Notes under the pieces: generated by a model
Database searches by the model: none
Told to the model about the DNA's origin: nothing
The model's input: only the letters and a program-made list of their open reading frames with translations
In this document: positions 20,009-29,060 of the stretch, one piece after another
Layout: each line of letters opens with the position of its first letter
How positions within the stretch are numbered: the stretch's first letter is position 1
Made by a program: the position numbers and the translations under genes
NCBI GenBank assembly: GCA_949127775.1
Contig: CASBQF010000081.1
Span: 1 to 44,373, forward strand
From: Oscillatoriales cyanobacterium PMM_0080
GTDB lineage: Bacteria; Cyanobacteriota; Cyanobacteriia; Cyanobacteriales; Microcoleaceae
DNA length: 44,373 nucleotides
Direction of reading: 5' to 3'

Positions 20009-22606
20009 ATGAGTCTTCAAATTTTGTTCTTGAAAACAACCGGGAAAATACCTAGATTGAAACCAAAAACTTTAAATCGAACTTTACCGCTAGCCAGCTT
20101 TGAGGCTGCTTACCAGTTGTTACAGCAAATGGCTGAACTCCCAGGGGCGATTTGGCTGGCTAGTAATGCGATCGCGGATACCGAAAGTAGGGAAAACTCC
20201 TCCGAAAAGTTTGCAGCAGTCATATCAGATGGGTTTAGCGCGCTGCTGCGAGGCCAACTATTAGATGATTTGACAACAAACGGACGCCAACACAGCAAAA
20301 AACATCTCAATTCGCAATTAAATGTGGAGTTGACATTCGATCCCGGGGCGATCGGCAATTTCCTCTCTCCCCTCGCAGACAAACTCGCAGAAACAACGCC
20401 CGCAACCAAGGGGGAAATCGATCTTCGCGCCCTCAAACAAGCAATTAAAAATCTACAGCCCAACTCGGCCGCTCTTCAAAGCGAATTCACCCTAAATTTA
20501 TTGGATATTCTAGCTTCAGATGCCAGCAGAAACACTCTTTTACCCCTACAACTTCAAACAGAATTAGACCAAAATTCTGCGCCTGAATTCACAGTTTCAC
20601 AAACGTTACATATCCAAAATTCCGAATCCATCGATCTCGTAGAAATTCCCAGTTCCTGCATTCCATTTTGTCAGTCAGTCGAAGATGCTTTACAGCAACA
20701 GCTCCAACAAGAGCGACTTTTGAATCAGATGACAACTCAAATCCGCCAGAGTTTGGAATTGCCTGTAATTTTGTCAGAAGCTGTCGAGCGAGTTCGAGAG
20801 TTTTTGGATGTCGATCGCCTGTTAATTTATCAATTTGAAAAAGTCCCAACACCGCACAACGGCGAGTTGAATCAAGAAATACATGAGGCACTTTCTGCGT
20901 CTAGTGCAGTCAACCAAAATTCCGGTGCTTACTTATATTTAGGTCGCGTCACCTACGAAGCTTTAGCTAACAATGCTATCTCGTCTGTACTGAATTTTAG
21001 TGAAGGCGCCCAGTGTTTTCCCGATGGAGTCATCGACAGAGAGAAGTACCGCAAAGGTTTAGCTTTGTGCGTCGCGGATGTCGAAAAAAATTACTCTTCG
21101 CAGCCTTGTTTTTTAGAGTTGATGCGGCAGGCGAAGGTGCGCGCTAAGTTGCTAGTGCCGATCGTAGTTCAAGACGAATTGTGGGGGCTGCTAATTGCCC
21201 ACCAGTGTACTGTGCGGGAGTGGGAAGAAACCAAAATCACATTTTTGCGGCAAATAGCAGAACATTTGGCGATCGCCATTTACCAAGCCGAACTTTATGC
21301 CGAAGTCCAGCAACAAAAGTGTACCTCAGAACAACGCGTCATAGAGCGCACCCAAGAACTACGCGATGCACTAGCCGCCGCCCAGTCCGCCAGCCTCGCC
21401 AAGAGCGAATTTTTGGCAGCTATGAGCCACGAATTGCGCACTCCCCTCACCTGCGTGATCGGCATTTCCGATACACTGCTGCGGTGGTCTTATGGCAAAG
21501 TTGGCGCCAAAGAAGTGCCGATCGCCAAGCAGCGCCAGTACCTGCAAACTATCCGAGATAGCGGCGACCACTTATTAGAATTAATTAACGATATTTTAGA
21601 TTTGTCGCAAGTAGAAGCAGGGAAAGCAGTATTAAAAATCAGTGAATTTTCAATTTCTAAATTAGCTTCTCAGAGCCTGCACGCCCTCAAAGAAAAAGCA
21701 CTCGCTAAAGGCGTGGAACTCGTGCAAGAACAGCGAATTAAGCAAGAGTGCGATCGCTTCATCGCCGATCCGCGCCGCCTGAGACAAATCCTCTTCAATC
21801 TATTAGGAAATGCGATTAAATTCACTCCCGAAGGCGGGCGAGTCATCCTGCGAGTTTGGGTAACAGAAGATCAAGATCGAACACCCACAGTGCGGCAGCC
21901 CGGTACTGCACCGGCAGGTAGCACCGCTGTTTTTCAAATCAAAGATACTGGCATTGGAATTCCCGAAAATCAGCGATCGCTCTTGTTTCAAAAATTCCAG
22001 CAGTTAGATTCGCCCTACTGCCGCGAATACGGCGGCACAGGGCTGGGATTGGCTTTGACTAAACAATTAGTAGAGCTTCACGGCGGCGCGATCGAAGTCA
22101 ACTCTACAGTTGATGTCGGCTCTACTTTTACGGTTTTTATACCAATTCAAACGAAAAGCAAAGATGAATCCACAAAATTCAAATATGAAAAATCAAATTC
22201 ATCCTTACCGCTGCACTCTGCCTCGTTGCGTGGCAGCATCGTCCTCGTCGAAGAAGATGAAGAAACTGCCATGCTGATTTGCGATATCCTGACAGCAGCA
22301 GGACTGCAAGTGGTGTGGATGATTGAAGGTTCGGCCGCAGTAGTACAAATTGAACTTTTGCAGCCAAATGCAGTGATTGTCGATATGCGTTTGCCCGGTA
22401 TGAATGGCTGCGAAATAATTCAACAACTGCGCCAAAAACCAGCTACAAAAAATATCAGAATTCTGGCTTTAAGCGCTAAAGAAATTCCCATAGATCAGAT
22501 ATCATTCGTGACGGCGGGAGCTAACGATTGTTTGGCAAAACCGATTCATCCCGAGCAATTGCTTGACAAAATTCTTTCTTTAATGGTCGGGATTGGGAAT
22601 GGGTAA
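20009..22606 (+). CDS. Hybrid histidine kinase with cyanobacteriochrome-like GAF and C-terminal receiver
   Basis: This is an 865-residue soluble protein. Residues 1-215 form an N-terminal module of unknown function (FAAVISDGFSALLRGQLLDD, VELTFDPGAIGNFLSPL) that recurs in cyanobacterial signalling proteins. The GAF domain (about 240-430) has phytochrome/cyanobacteriochrome features: WGLLIAHQC, a Cys at the canonical bilin site (Cys367 in QPCFLELM, but followed by Phe instead of His) and a second Cys336 in AQCF, 31 residues earlier, where DXCF-type receptors have their second cysteine (Asp is Ala here). The kinase has SHELRTPL with His474, LLGNAIKF, DTGIGIP and GGTGLGLAL. The receiver has Asp792 (AVIVDMRLPGMNG). 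Bilin binding is uncertain. Upstream DNA is repeat-rich and there is no clear ribosome binding site at ATG 20009. Confidence 0.85.
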   Translation: MSLQILFLKTTGKIPRLKPKTLNRTLPLASFEAAYQLLQQMAELPGAIWLASNAIADTESRENSSEKFAAVISDGFSALLRGQLLDDLTTNGRQHSKKHLNSQLNVELTFDPGAIGNFLSPLADKLAETTPATKGEIDLRALKQAIKNLQPNSAALQSEFTLNLLDILASDASRNTLLPLQLQTELDQNSAPEFTVSQTLHIQNSESIDLVEIPSSCIPFCQSVEDALQQQLQQERLLNQMTTQIRQSLELPVILSEAVERVREFLDVDRLLIYQFEKVPTPHNGELNQEIHEALSASSAVNQNSGAYLYLGRVTYEALANNAISSVLNFSEGAQCFPDGVIDREKYRKGLALCVADVEKNYSSQPCFLELMRQAKVRAKLLVPIVVQDELWGLLIAHQCTVREWEETKITFLRQIAEHLAIAIYQAELYAEVQQQKCTSEQRVIERTQELRDALAAAQSASLAKSEFLAAMSHELRTPLTCVIGISDTLLRWSYGKVGAKEVPIAKQRQYLQTIRDSGDHLLELINDILDLSQVEAGKAVLKISEFSISKLASQSLHALKEKALAKGVELVQEQRIKQECDRFIADPRRLRQILFNLLGNAIKFTPEGGRVILRVWVTEDQDRTPTVRQPGTAPAGSTAVFQIKDTGIGIPENQRSLLFQKFQQLDSPYCREYGGTGLGLALTKQLVELHGGAIEVNSTVDVGSTFTVFIPIQTKSKDESTKFKYEKSNSSLPLHSASLRGSIVLVEEDEETAMLICDILTAAGLQVVWMIEGSAAVVQIELLQPNAVIVDMRLPGMNGCEIIQQLRQKPATKNIRILALSAKEIPIDQISFVTAGANDCLAKPIHPEQLLDKILSLMVGIGNG

Positions 22607-22649
22607 TTGGGCATTGGGCATTTAATATAATTGAGTTTTTGAGGTAATT

Positions 22650-23015
22650 ATGGGAAGACCTGATTTTGAGGAATTAGAGGTTTATAAGTTGGCGGAAAGT
22701 TGGGCGAATCAGATTTGGGAGATTGTAAAAAAATGGGATTATTTCACAAAAGATACGATGGGCAAACAGATCGTTCGGTCTGCTGATAGTGTCTGTGCTA
22801 ATATTGCTGAAGGAAGAGGTCGTTATAATGACCAAGATAATCGGCGTTTTGTAAAAATTGCGAGAGGCTCTTTGTACGAAACAGTAAACTGGTTAAGATT
22901 AGCCTATGCTAGACAACTTATCACAAGCGAAGAAGTAAGCAAATTTAAACCAATTGTCGATAAATTACTACCAAAACTTAACGCTTATTTGAGTTCAATA
23001 GGGCACAGGGAATAA
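22650..23015 (+). CDS. Four-helix-bundle protein (23S rRNA intervening-sequence protein family)
   Basis: This 121-residue helical protein is of the four-helix-bundle/S23 family, first described as ORFs inside 23S rRNA intervening sequences but widespread as stand-alone genes. Hallmarks are FEELEVYKLAESWANQIW, the central QIVRSADSVCANIAEGRGR, and GSLYETVNWLRLAY. The family forms oligomeric bundles with a basic surface and has no settled function. GAGGT precedes the ATG at a good distance. It lies 43 bp after the hybrid kinase, with a GGGCATT heptamer repeat in between, and there is no rRNA nearby. Confidence 0.88.
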   Translation: MGRPDFEELEVYKLAESWANQIWEIVKKWDYFTKDTMGKQIVRSADSVCANIAEGRGRYNDQDNRRFVKIARGSLYETVNWLRLAYARQLITSEEVSKFKPIVDKLLPKLNAYLSSIGHRE

Positions 23016-23031
23016 ATTAAAAAAAAAGCCT

Positions 23032-23069
23032 GATGCCCGATGCCCGATGCCCGATGCCCCATGCCCGAT
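23032..23069. repeat. Heptameric GATGCCC tandem repeat
   Basis: About five GATGCCC/GATCCCC units lie between the four-helix-bundle gene and nanE. They encode the first residues of an apparent upstream extension of nanE that is not part of the enzyme. Confidence 0.75.
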
Positions 23070-23088
23070 CCCCTATTCCAAATTCCCC

Positions 23089-23763
23089 ATGATTAACTTT
23101 CCAATTCCCACAGGATTAATTGTTTCTTGTCAAGCACCTACTGATTCGCCGCTGCACGATCCGATCGTCATTGCGGCAATGGCTCGAACCGCCGTCAATC
23201 GAGGAGCCTCGGGCGTGCGGATTGACACTCCGGCTCACGTTGCGCAGGTGCGAAAACAAATATCCGCTCCCATAATTGGGATCTGGAAGCAGCAATTGCC
23301 GGGATGCGAGATTTACATTACTCCTCGCTTTGAAGACGCGCGGGCGATCGCACTTGCAGGAGCAGATATCATCGCCATTGATGCGACTCTGCGAAATCGT
23401 CCTGCTGGCGAAGACTTAAAGACATTAATCGCGCGAATTCACAGCGAATTAGGGAAATTAGTCATGGCCGATGTAGATACCATAGAAGCTGCTCACGCGG
23501 CGGTTGAAGCTGGTGCAGATACTGTCGGTACTACTCTTTTTGGCTACACTCCTCAAACAGCAAATTTCTCGCCGCCCGGATTTGATTTGCTTGCCAAAAT
23601 GGTAGAAAAGCTTAAGGTTCCGATTATCTGCGAAGGCGGAATCGCTGGGCCGAAAATGGCTAAAAAAGCATTGGATTTAGGAGCGGTGGCTGTTGTTGTC
23701 GGTGCAGATATTACTGGGATTGATATTAAGGTGACAGCCTATAAGTCGATGATTGGGAAGTAA
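23089..23763 (+). CDS. nanE: N-acetylmannosamine-6-phosphate 2-epimerase
   Basis: This 224-residue TIM-barrel epimerase interconverts ManNAc-6-P and GlcNAc-6-P. Family motifs in order are GLIVSCQAPTDSPLHDP, GVRIDTPAHVAQVR, PIIGIWKQQLPG, YITPRFEDA, DIIAIDAT, MADVDTIEAAHAAVEAGAD, TVGTTLFGYT, ICEGGIAGP and AVVVGADITG. ATG 23089 is chosen because the 14 preceding in-frame residues come from heptameric repeat DNA. No sialic-acid catabolic genes are adjacent; in cyanobacteria the enzyme probably serves amino-sugar recycling. That role is inferred. Confidence 0.88.
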   Translation: MINFPIPTGLIVSCQAPTDSPLHDPIVIAAMARTAVNRGASGVRIDTPAHVAQVRKQISAPIIGIWKQQLPGCEIYITPRFEDARAIALAGADIIAIDATLRNRPAGEDLKTLIARIHSELGKLVMADVDTIEAAHAAVEAGADTVGTTLFGYTPQTANFSPPGFDLLAKMVEKLKVPIICEGGIAGPKMAKKALDLGAVAVVVGADITGIDIKVTAYKSMIGK

Positions 23764-24013
23764 GAAGGCAGAAGGCACAAGGCAGGAGAAATATTTGGCT
23801 GGGGATTTTAATTGGTTCTCGGCTGAATTTTCATAAAAAATTCATATTTAAAATCTAGATTAATTGAACGATCCGGCTGATTTGTCTGCCAATCGGCAGA
23901 ATTTATCTATGTCACTAAACAGTGACAATTTATAGTGGCTGCATCCTCCGCTAAATAATCCGGATGGGAATCGGATATGGCTGTTAATTGCATAAAAGAG
24001 CAGATTAATTAAT

Positions 24014-25825
24014 ATGGCTAGCGATTTTTCTTTTAACTCTAAATCCCGATTTAACAAAAATAGCTTGGATAATGCTTCTCGGCAAAGCCGATCGCTCCAA
24101 GCTATGATTTTTATGCTGGTAGTCACTACCTTAGTGGCTATGCCGATGTTTCGTTTAGCCGAATTGCAACTGGTACAAGGGGCCTACAACCGACAACGGG
24201 CGGAAAACAACCGCATTCGCCCTGTATCAGTCGCCGCGACTCGTGGTCAAATTTTAGACCGCAATGGCAAAATTTTTGCGGCTAGCCGCGTATCTCGATC
24301 GGTATATGCGTGGCCAAAAGAGCGATCGACCAAGGAGTGGCAAGAAGTCGCCACTACAATGAGTCCGATCGTCAAAGTTCCCGCAGCCGAAATTATCAAA
24401 AAAATTGATAAAGCAGGCTACAAATCAGCGCTACCAGTCCGAATTAGCAAGGATATCGATGTCGGTACTTTCGTCGCTTTGGGAGAACAAAGTAATGCTT
24501 TGCGCGGAGTTGAAATTCGTGTAGAATCGAGCCGAGACAATCCTAACGAGCAATTAGCAGCTCACCTTTTGGGATACGTCGGTGAAGCTACTTTAGACGA
24601 ATTAAAAGCTAATCCTGCATATCCGATGGGCATGATCGTCGGTCAAATGGGAGTTGAAAAGTTAGCCAATCCAACTTTAGAAGGTACTTGGGGAAGCCGT
24701 TTAATCGAGGTGAATGCTAAGGGCGAGGAAATTCAAGATTTAGGCGTAAAAGACCCGATTCCCGGCAAACCCGTGCAGCTAACTTTAGATTTAGATATGC
24801 AGAAAACTGCCGAAAAAGCTCTGGGCGATCGCCTCGGCGCCGTTGTCGCGATCGATGTCAAAACCGGAGCTCTTTTAACAATGGCTAGTTGGCCGACATT
24901 TGACCCTAATATTTTCACCCGCAAGGTGACTCCCAAAGAATGGGATCGGCTACAAGGGCCAGAAAAACCGTTTTTAAATCGAGCAGTTCAAGGTTATCCA
25001 GTCGGTAGCACTTTTAAAATTGTCACTTCTGTAGCCGGGATGGAATCGGGCAAGTTTTCTCCTGACTCGACTTTGGCCACTTCTTCTTCAATTACGATCG
25101 GCGGAATCACCTTTAACGAACACAGCGGCGGTTACGGTACGATCGGCTTCCGCGACGCTTTAGCCTATAGCAGCAATACGTTTTTCTATCAAGTCGGTAT
25201 GGCGGCCGGCCCCGAAGAAATGGCCAAAGCAGCTAAAAAAATGGGCATTGGCGGTACGATTAACTTAAAACTTTTGGGGTTAGATGCCGCGAATCACGGT
25301 CAAGTTCCCATACCAGCAGAAAAACAGAAAATGTATGGTGAAGATTGGTACGTCGGTGATACAGTCACAATGGCGATCGGTCAAGGCTTGGTACTTTGTA
25401 CTCCCCTAGAATTGGCTGTCATGGTGTCAACTGTTGCTAATGGCGGTTATCGAGTTCAGCCCCATTTATTGGCTTCTCAAACCAACACTCCTATTACCAA
25501 AAAAGTTCCCACAGGTATTAAGCCTGCAACTTTGAATGTAGTTCGCCAGGGATTGATTGACGTGGTACAAAAAGGTACCGGCAAACGCCTGAATGATGGT
25601 ACTATTCCTTTGAGCGGTGGTAAAACTGGGACGGTGGAAATGCCCGGTCATCCGGACAATTCCATGTATGTGGGTTTTGCTCCGGCTGACAAACCAGAAG
25701 TGGCGATCGCCGTTATCGTTGAAGGTGGCGGATTTGGCTCTGTATCTGCCGCACCAATTGCTCAGGAAGTATTACGAACCTATTTTCAAAAGCAAGGTTT
25801 TAAACCTACTGCTAAGCCTAAATAG
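24014..25825 (+). CDS. mrdA: Penicillin-binding protein 2 (class B peptidoglycan transpeptidase)
   Basis: This 603-residue protein has one N-terminal membrane anchor (about 29-47), a PBP dimerisation domain with ATRGQILDRNGKIFA (76-89), and a transpeptidase domain with all three active-site motifs: STFK (Ser332, Lys335), SSN (386-388) and KTG (537-539). It crosslinks peptidoglycan in the periplasm; PBP2 works in cell elongation with the SEDS glycosyltransferase RodA. The PMGMIVGQMGVEK and IAVIVEGGGFGS segments fit PBP2 better than FtsI. It is read from ATG 24014 after a 250-bp spacer with no clear regulatory site. The partner gene rodA is not in the window. Confidence 0.9.
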   Translation: MASDFSFNSKSRFNKNSLDNASRQSRSLQAMIFMLVVTTLVAMPMFRLAELQLVQGAYNRQRAENNRIRPVSVAATRGQILDRNGKIFAASRVSRSVYAWPKERSTKEWQEVATTMSPIVKVPAAEIIKKIDKAGYKSALPVRISKDIDVGTFVALGEQSNALRGVEIRVESSRDNPNEQLAAHLLGYVGEATLDELKANPAYPMGMIVGQMGVEKLANPTLEGTWGSRLIEVNAKGEEIQDLGVKDPIPGKPVQLTLDLDMQKTAEKALGDRLGAVVAIDVKTGALLTMASWPTFDPNIFTRKVTPKEWDRLQGPEKPFLNRAVQGYPVGSTFKIVTSVAGMESGKFSPDSTLATSSSITIGGITFNEHSGGYGTIGFRDALAYSSNTFFYQVGMAAGPEEMAKAAKKMGIGGTINLKLLGLDAANHGQVPIPAEKQKMYGEDWYVGDTVTMAIGQGLVLCTPLELAVMVSTVANGGYRVQPHLLASQTNTPITKKVPTGIKPATLNVVRQGLIDVVQKGTGKRLNDGTIPLSGGKTGTVEMPGHPDNSMYVGFAPADKPEVAIAVIVEGGGFGSVSAAPIAQEVLRTYFQKQGFKPTAKPK

Positions 25826-25865
25826 TCATCAGTTAATTGTTGACTGTTGAACTCAGACATGATAC

Positions 25866-25918
25866 CGAGGACACGCCAGTGCCGTGTCCCTACCGCGATT
25901 AATTGTAGGGACACGGCT
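25866..25918. repeat. Palindromic element core (GACACG...CGTGTCC type)
   Basis: GAGGACACGCCAGTGCCGTG, the loop, then GTAGGGACACGG form a truncated copy of the core hairpin of the 8081-8442 family without its ATATCAATT ends. GTTGACA heptamers follow at about 25928-25952. Confidence 0.65.
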
Positions 25919-26072
25919 TTATATAGCAGTTGACAGTTGACAGTTGACAGCTCGCCCTGAGCGAAGCCGAAGGGTTGACAGTTACAGAGTACGACAATCA
26001 AACTGTTTATGCTGTAGGTTCAAGTCTCCATTCATTTTTGTTATTTATGCCCTCACCGATGTGGCAGTTGCT

Positions 26073-26173
26073 ATATCAATTCCGGTTACACGAGCGACAT
26101 GACATAGAGGAGACGGCAGTGCCGTCTCCCTACCCAAAATAACATTGTAGGGACACGGCACTGCCGTCTCCTC
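26073..26173. repeat. Composite palindromic element (8081-8442 family)
   Basis: ATATCAATTCCGG is at the left. The core hairpin GAGGAGACGGCAGTGCCGTC pairs with GACGGCAGTGCCGTGTCC read on the other strand at 26153-26173. It separates mrdA from the convergent gene at 26234 and fills the 25826-26233 gap together with the copy at 25866. Confidence 0.75.
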
Positions 26174-26233
26174 ATTTTGCGTTCAGGACTTTAATATCTG
26201 CCTGAGAGTCTACATATCCCGACAATTTAAAGT

Positions 26234-27214
26234 CTAATTAATCACTCTCTCCAAAATAATCATTTCCGAACCAACAACTGGACTTCTAGCTATTAACGTT
26301 CCTGCCAAGTTCGCAATTTGTAACTTGCTGAAATCGAGTGAATTAGCCTCTTTCCACATTTGACTTGCTAGCTGATTTTGCTCTATTTCGCTGAGTTTGT
26401 ACCAATCTTCAGCGACTTGGACACTCAAAAGCCCGATCGAGAAATCAGCTTGAACAGACTTAACTAAACCGCCGCCCAGTCGATCCGTAATTTCAGCAAC
26501 TTGATTTTGAATCGCCGCAATCAGAGACTGTTCTGGGGTTAGTGGCGCCGGCGGGATAATTTCTACTGGTTGCGGTTTTTTCGGAGACACTAAATCGGGC
26601 AAATTGCTTTTAAATTTCGCAGATACTTTCCCAGGCGGTACGGTTTCGGGCCCCACAAAATCGTCAAAGGTTGGCAGTGACTGCTGCGCTACTGGAAAAG
26701 CCACTTTTGCTACTTTCTCCACTGGTTTTGCCGAGCAACTATTGAGAGTCAAACCGACTGTAACAATCAGAATTGCTGCTAATCCGACGTTTAAAATTGG
26801 ATCGGATAGCTTTTGGTTCGCTCCGGCCGGTAGCAGATCCCGCGCTAGCCGCACAATACTTTGCCAAAGTACACCGAGTTTCTGTACAAAACTACCTTTC
26901 GTGTTTTGGGATACAGGCTTTTTATCAAATTTTACACCAACTTTTGGCGGAGGCACGCTGTTAACTTCCGCAGCAGCGGTGGGCGCGATCGGCAATTCTG
27001 ACTGCGACAATGGTTCTGCTGCTAATTTTTTCCCTCCTTTTCCCAAATTCCCGATCGAGCTCATCAAACCTTTGATTCCCTGATTTTTGGGAACAACGCT
27101 GCTGGTATTTTGAGTTTTGTTGCCAGTCTGGACAGACTTTGTAGGCGAGTCAACCTCCGGTTTCGGAGATTGAGACGGTTCTGGAGTTGGTTGGTTTAGT
27201 TGTTCTTCTGACAT
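26234..27214 (-). CDS. Single-pass membrane protein of unknown function
   Basis: This 326-residue protein has a disordered N-terminal half rich in Pro, Ser, Gln and Lys (1-110), an amphipathic stretch QKLGVLWQSIVRLARDLLP, one membrane helix at about 141-159 (LNVGLAAILIVTVGLTLNS) ending in Cys160, and a C-terminal domain of about 110 residues. The last includes PLTPEQSLIAAIQNQVAEI and WYKLSEIEQNQLASQMWKEA. The order suggests a cytoplasmic tail and a periplasmic or lumenal domain. I do not recognise the family. It is divergent from the metallophosphoesterase gene (102 bp apart) and convergent with mrdA. Confidence 0.75.
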   Translation of the reverse strand: MSEEQLNQPTPEPSQSPKPEVDSPTKSVQTGNKTQNTSSVVPKNQGIKGLMSSIGNLGKGGKKLAAEPLSQSELPIAPTAAAEVNSVPPPKVGVKFDKKPVSQNTKGSFVQKLGVLWQSIVRLARDLLPAGANQKLSDPILNVGLAAILIVTVGLTLNSCSAKPVEKVAKVAFPVAQQSLPTFDDFVGPETVPPGKVSAKFKSNLPDLVSPKKPQPVEIIPPAPLTPEQSLIAAIQNQVAEITDRLGGGLVKSVQADFSIGLLSVQVAEDWYKLSEIEQNQLASQMWKEANSLDFSKLQIANLAGTLIARSPVVGSEMIILERVIN

Positions 27215-27316
27215 TTTTTCGACCTTGGCGCGTTACAAATATGTCTAAAACCGATAAATTTAAGTTGAGCGATCTCAGTCTTAATTTATCATTTCATTAG
27301 TTCTAAGTGAATCAAA

Positions 27317-28252
27317 ATGAGCATCAAACGCCGTTACTTTCTAATTTTAAGCAGTCTCAGCGGCTTAGGTTTTGCCGGAGTCGGGAAAATGCTTCAGCTT
27401 CGGACTTCCTGGGGTACAGACGCCAATGCTGCTGAGCCTTCTAATGTTGAGGCCCAAAGGGCGATCGTCCAATTGCCGACTTCACCGCCTATTTTACGCT
27501 TTATTTCGGTAGCCGACACCGGCACAGGTGCAGAAGGTCAGTATGCTGTAGCTAAGGCGATGACGCAATATCACGGGGAAAACCCTTTTAATATTGCTGT
27601 TCTCGCCGGTGACAACATCTACAATAACGGCGAAATTGAAAAAATTAATGCTGTTTTCGAGAAGCCTTATCAGCCGTTATTGCAGCAAGGTGTAAAATTT
27701 TATGCTTGTCTGGGAAATCACGATATCCGCACTGCTAACGGCAACCCGCAAGTTAAATATGCAGCTTTTAATATGCAAGGTCGCTACTATACTTTTCGGC
27801 GCGATCCAGTACAATTTTTTGCATTAGATACCAATGATAATGCGGATTGGAAAAATCAGCTTGTTTGGCTAGAAAAAGAGTTGAGTCAGAGCACTGCACC
27901 TTGGAAAGTTGTATTCGGTCATCACCAGATTTATTCCTCTGGCGTGTACGGATTGAATCAACCTTTTATTAAAACTTTGACGCCTTTGTTTCAAAAGTAT
28001 GGCGTGCAACTTTATATCAACGGACACGAGCATAGTTACGAACGTACTCGCTCGATTAACGGTACGACTTATTTAATTTGCGGTGCTGGCGGGGGAACTC
28101 GTCCGGTGGGGCGTTCTGAATGGACGGAGCATTCTGCTAGTCGGCTGAGTTTTGCGACGTTTGATGTCTATGAAGACCGGATGTTTGTTAGTGCGATCGG
28201 TACTGACAAGCGAGTTTTTGACAGAGGAGTGCTAAAAGTGCGATCGGCTTAA
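27317..28252 (+). CDS. Exported metallophosphoesterase (purple-acid-phosphatase-like)
   Basis: This 311-residue calcineurin-type phosphoesterase has an N-terminal KRRYFLIL and hydrophobic stretch that looks like a twin-arginine (Tat) signal, so export as a folded metalloenzyme is likely. Metal-site motifs are VADTG (Asp67), AGDNIYNNG (Asp99, Asn100), LGNHD (Asn134, His135), FGHHQIYSSG (His202) and NGHEHSYERT (His237, His239). The overall form is that of tartrate-resistant/purple acid phosphatases, which release phosphate from organic esters. A role in phosphate scavenging is inferred; no Pho box was identified. The PD-(D/E)XK gene follows by 27 bp on the same strand. Confidence 0.88.
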   Translation: MSIKRRYFLILSSLSGLGFAGVGKMLQLRTSWGTDANAAEPSNVEAQRAIVQLPTSPPILRFISVADTGTGAEGQYAVAKAMTQYHGENPFNIAVLAGDNIYNNGEIEKINAVFEKPYQPLLQQGVKFYACLGNHDIRTANGNPQVKYAAFNMQGRYYTFRRDPVQFFALDTNDNADWKNQLVWLEKELSQSTAPWKVVFGHHQIYSSGVYGLNQPFIKTLTPLFQKYGVQLYINGHEHSYERTRSINGTTYLICGAGGGTRPVGRSEWTEHSASRLSFATFDVYEDRMFVSAIGTDKRVFDRGVLKVRSA

Positions 28253-28279
28253 TTCACATTATATTCAGGAGCAAACAAA

Positions 28280-28762
28280 ATGAATAGTGGTTCGAGAGCC
28301 AATAAAACTGGTTTTGTTTTAGAAGCAACTGTAGAAGGTACGTTGAGAGGCCACGGATATCTCGAAATATGTCCCCAGTTGCCAAAAAAGCGCAAGCGAG
28401 ATTGGCTCTTAATCTCTACTGAAAATCCCAAGCGATATGCTAAACAGGTTTATATCGGCTCTAGCATTTATGAAACTGAAATAAATGTCGATTTTTATAT
28501 AGTTGCTTCCGGTTCGTTTCCTCTGGGTCTAATTGTTGAGTGCAAGTGGCAAGAAGACAAAGGTTCGGTTGATGAGAAGTATCCTTATCTGAATTTAAAT
28601 ATTAAAACTTGTTATGGGGTTCCAACTATTGTGATCGTGGGCGGTGACGGTATGAGACAAGGTTCGATCGACTGGTTCAAAAAACAAATTCCCGAAAATC
28701 CAAATTTGTTGGCAGTTTACAAGCTCGAAGCTTTCATTACTTGGGCAAACAAACACCTGTAA
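28280..28762 (+). CDS. PD-(D/E)XK nuclease-superfamily protein
   Basis: This 160-residue protein has the core of a PD-(D/E)XK nuclease: a helix with FVLEATVEGTL (Glu15), the strand INVDFYIV with Asp71, and IVECKWQ with Glu87 and Lys89, followed by NIKTCYGVPTIVIVGG. The spacing D-x15-E-x-K is normal for restriction-type or repair nucleases. A clear AGGAG lies eight bases before ATG 28280. There is no partner specificity domain, and the Dam-type methylase at 29614 is 850 bp away on the other strand behind repeats, so a restriction-modification pairing is possible but not shown. The substrate is unknown. Confidence 0.8.
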   Translation: MNSGSRANKTGFVLEATVEGTLRGHGYLEICPQLPKKRKRDWLLISTENPKRYAKQVYIGSSIYETEINVDFYIVASGSFPLGLIVECKWQEDKGSVDEKYPYLNLNIKTCYGVPTIVIVGGDGMRQGSIDWFKKQIPENPNLLAVYKLEAFITWANKHL

Positions 28763-28786
28763 CCGCAACACATATAGCCTTTTTTA

Positions 28787-29056
28787 GAAATTTGGTAATT
28801 TGTAGGGTGTGCACTGCGCACCGGTTGACTTTTATACCCATTCGACAAGATTGCAAAATTCATTTTAATCAAATTTTGCAACAGGCTCTCCGGCCTGTTC
28901 CACAAGAAAAAATGTTTTTTGTGGAACGGGCCGGAGAACCCGTCCTAGTTATTTTTGCAATCTTGTCTATTGAAGTGCCTACTGGTTGACTTTTTCAATG
29001 CTTTTTGACGCACCCTGCAAGATGAGCTGGTGCGCAATGCGCACCCTACAAACTAC
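28787..29056. mobile_element. MITE-like element with TTTGTAGGGTG ends, carrying a nested insertion
   Basis: The left end AATTTGTAGGGTGTGC and the right end GGTGCGCAATGCGCACCCTACAAA are inverted repeats. The sequence between is shared with 35892-36040 (TATACCCATT, TACTGGTTGACTTTTTCAAT, GACGCACCCT) except that this copy contains an extra 126 bp at 28843-28968. It is non-coding. Confidence 0.75.
28843..28968. mobile_element. Nested MITE with perfect 15-bp ends and 3-bp target duplication
   Basis: GACAAGATTGCAAAA (28844-28858) and its exact inverse TTTTGCAATCTTGTC (28953-28967) bound it. ATT flanks it on both sides (28840-28842 and 28969-28971). The interior is a second hairpin with GGCTCTCCGGCC / GGCCGGAGAACC arms around a CAAAAAACATTTTTTCTTG-like loop. 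The related element at 35892-36040 lacks it and reads straight through, serving as an empty site. Confidence 0.75.
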
Positions 29057-29060
29057 TCAC

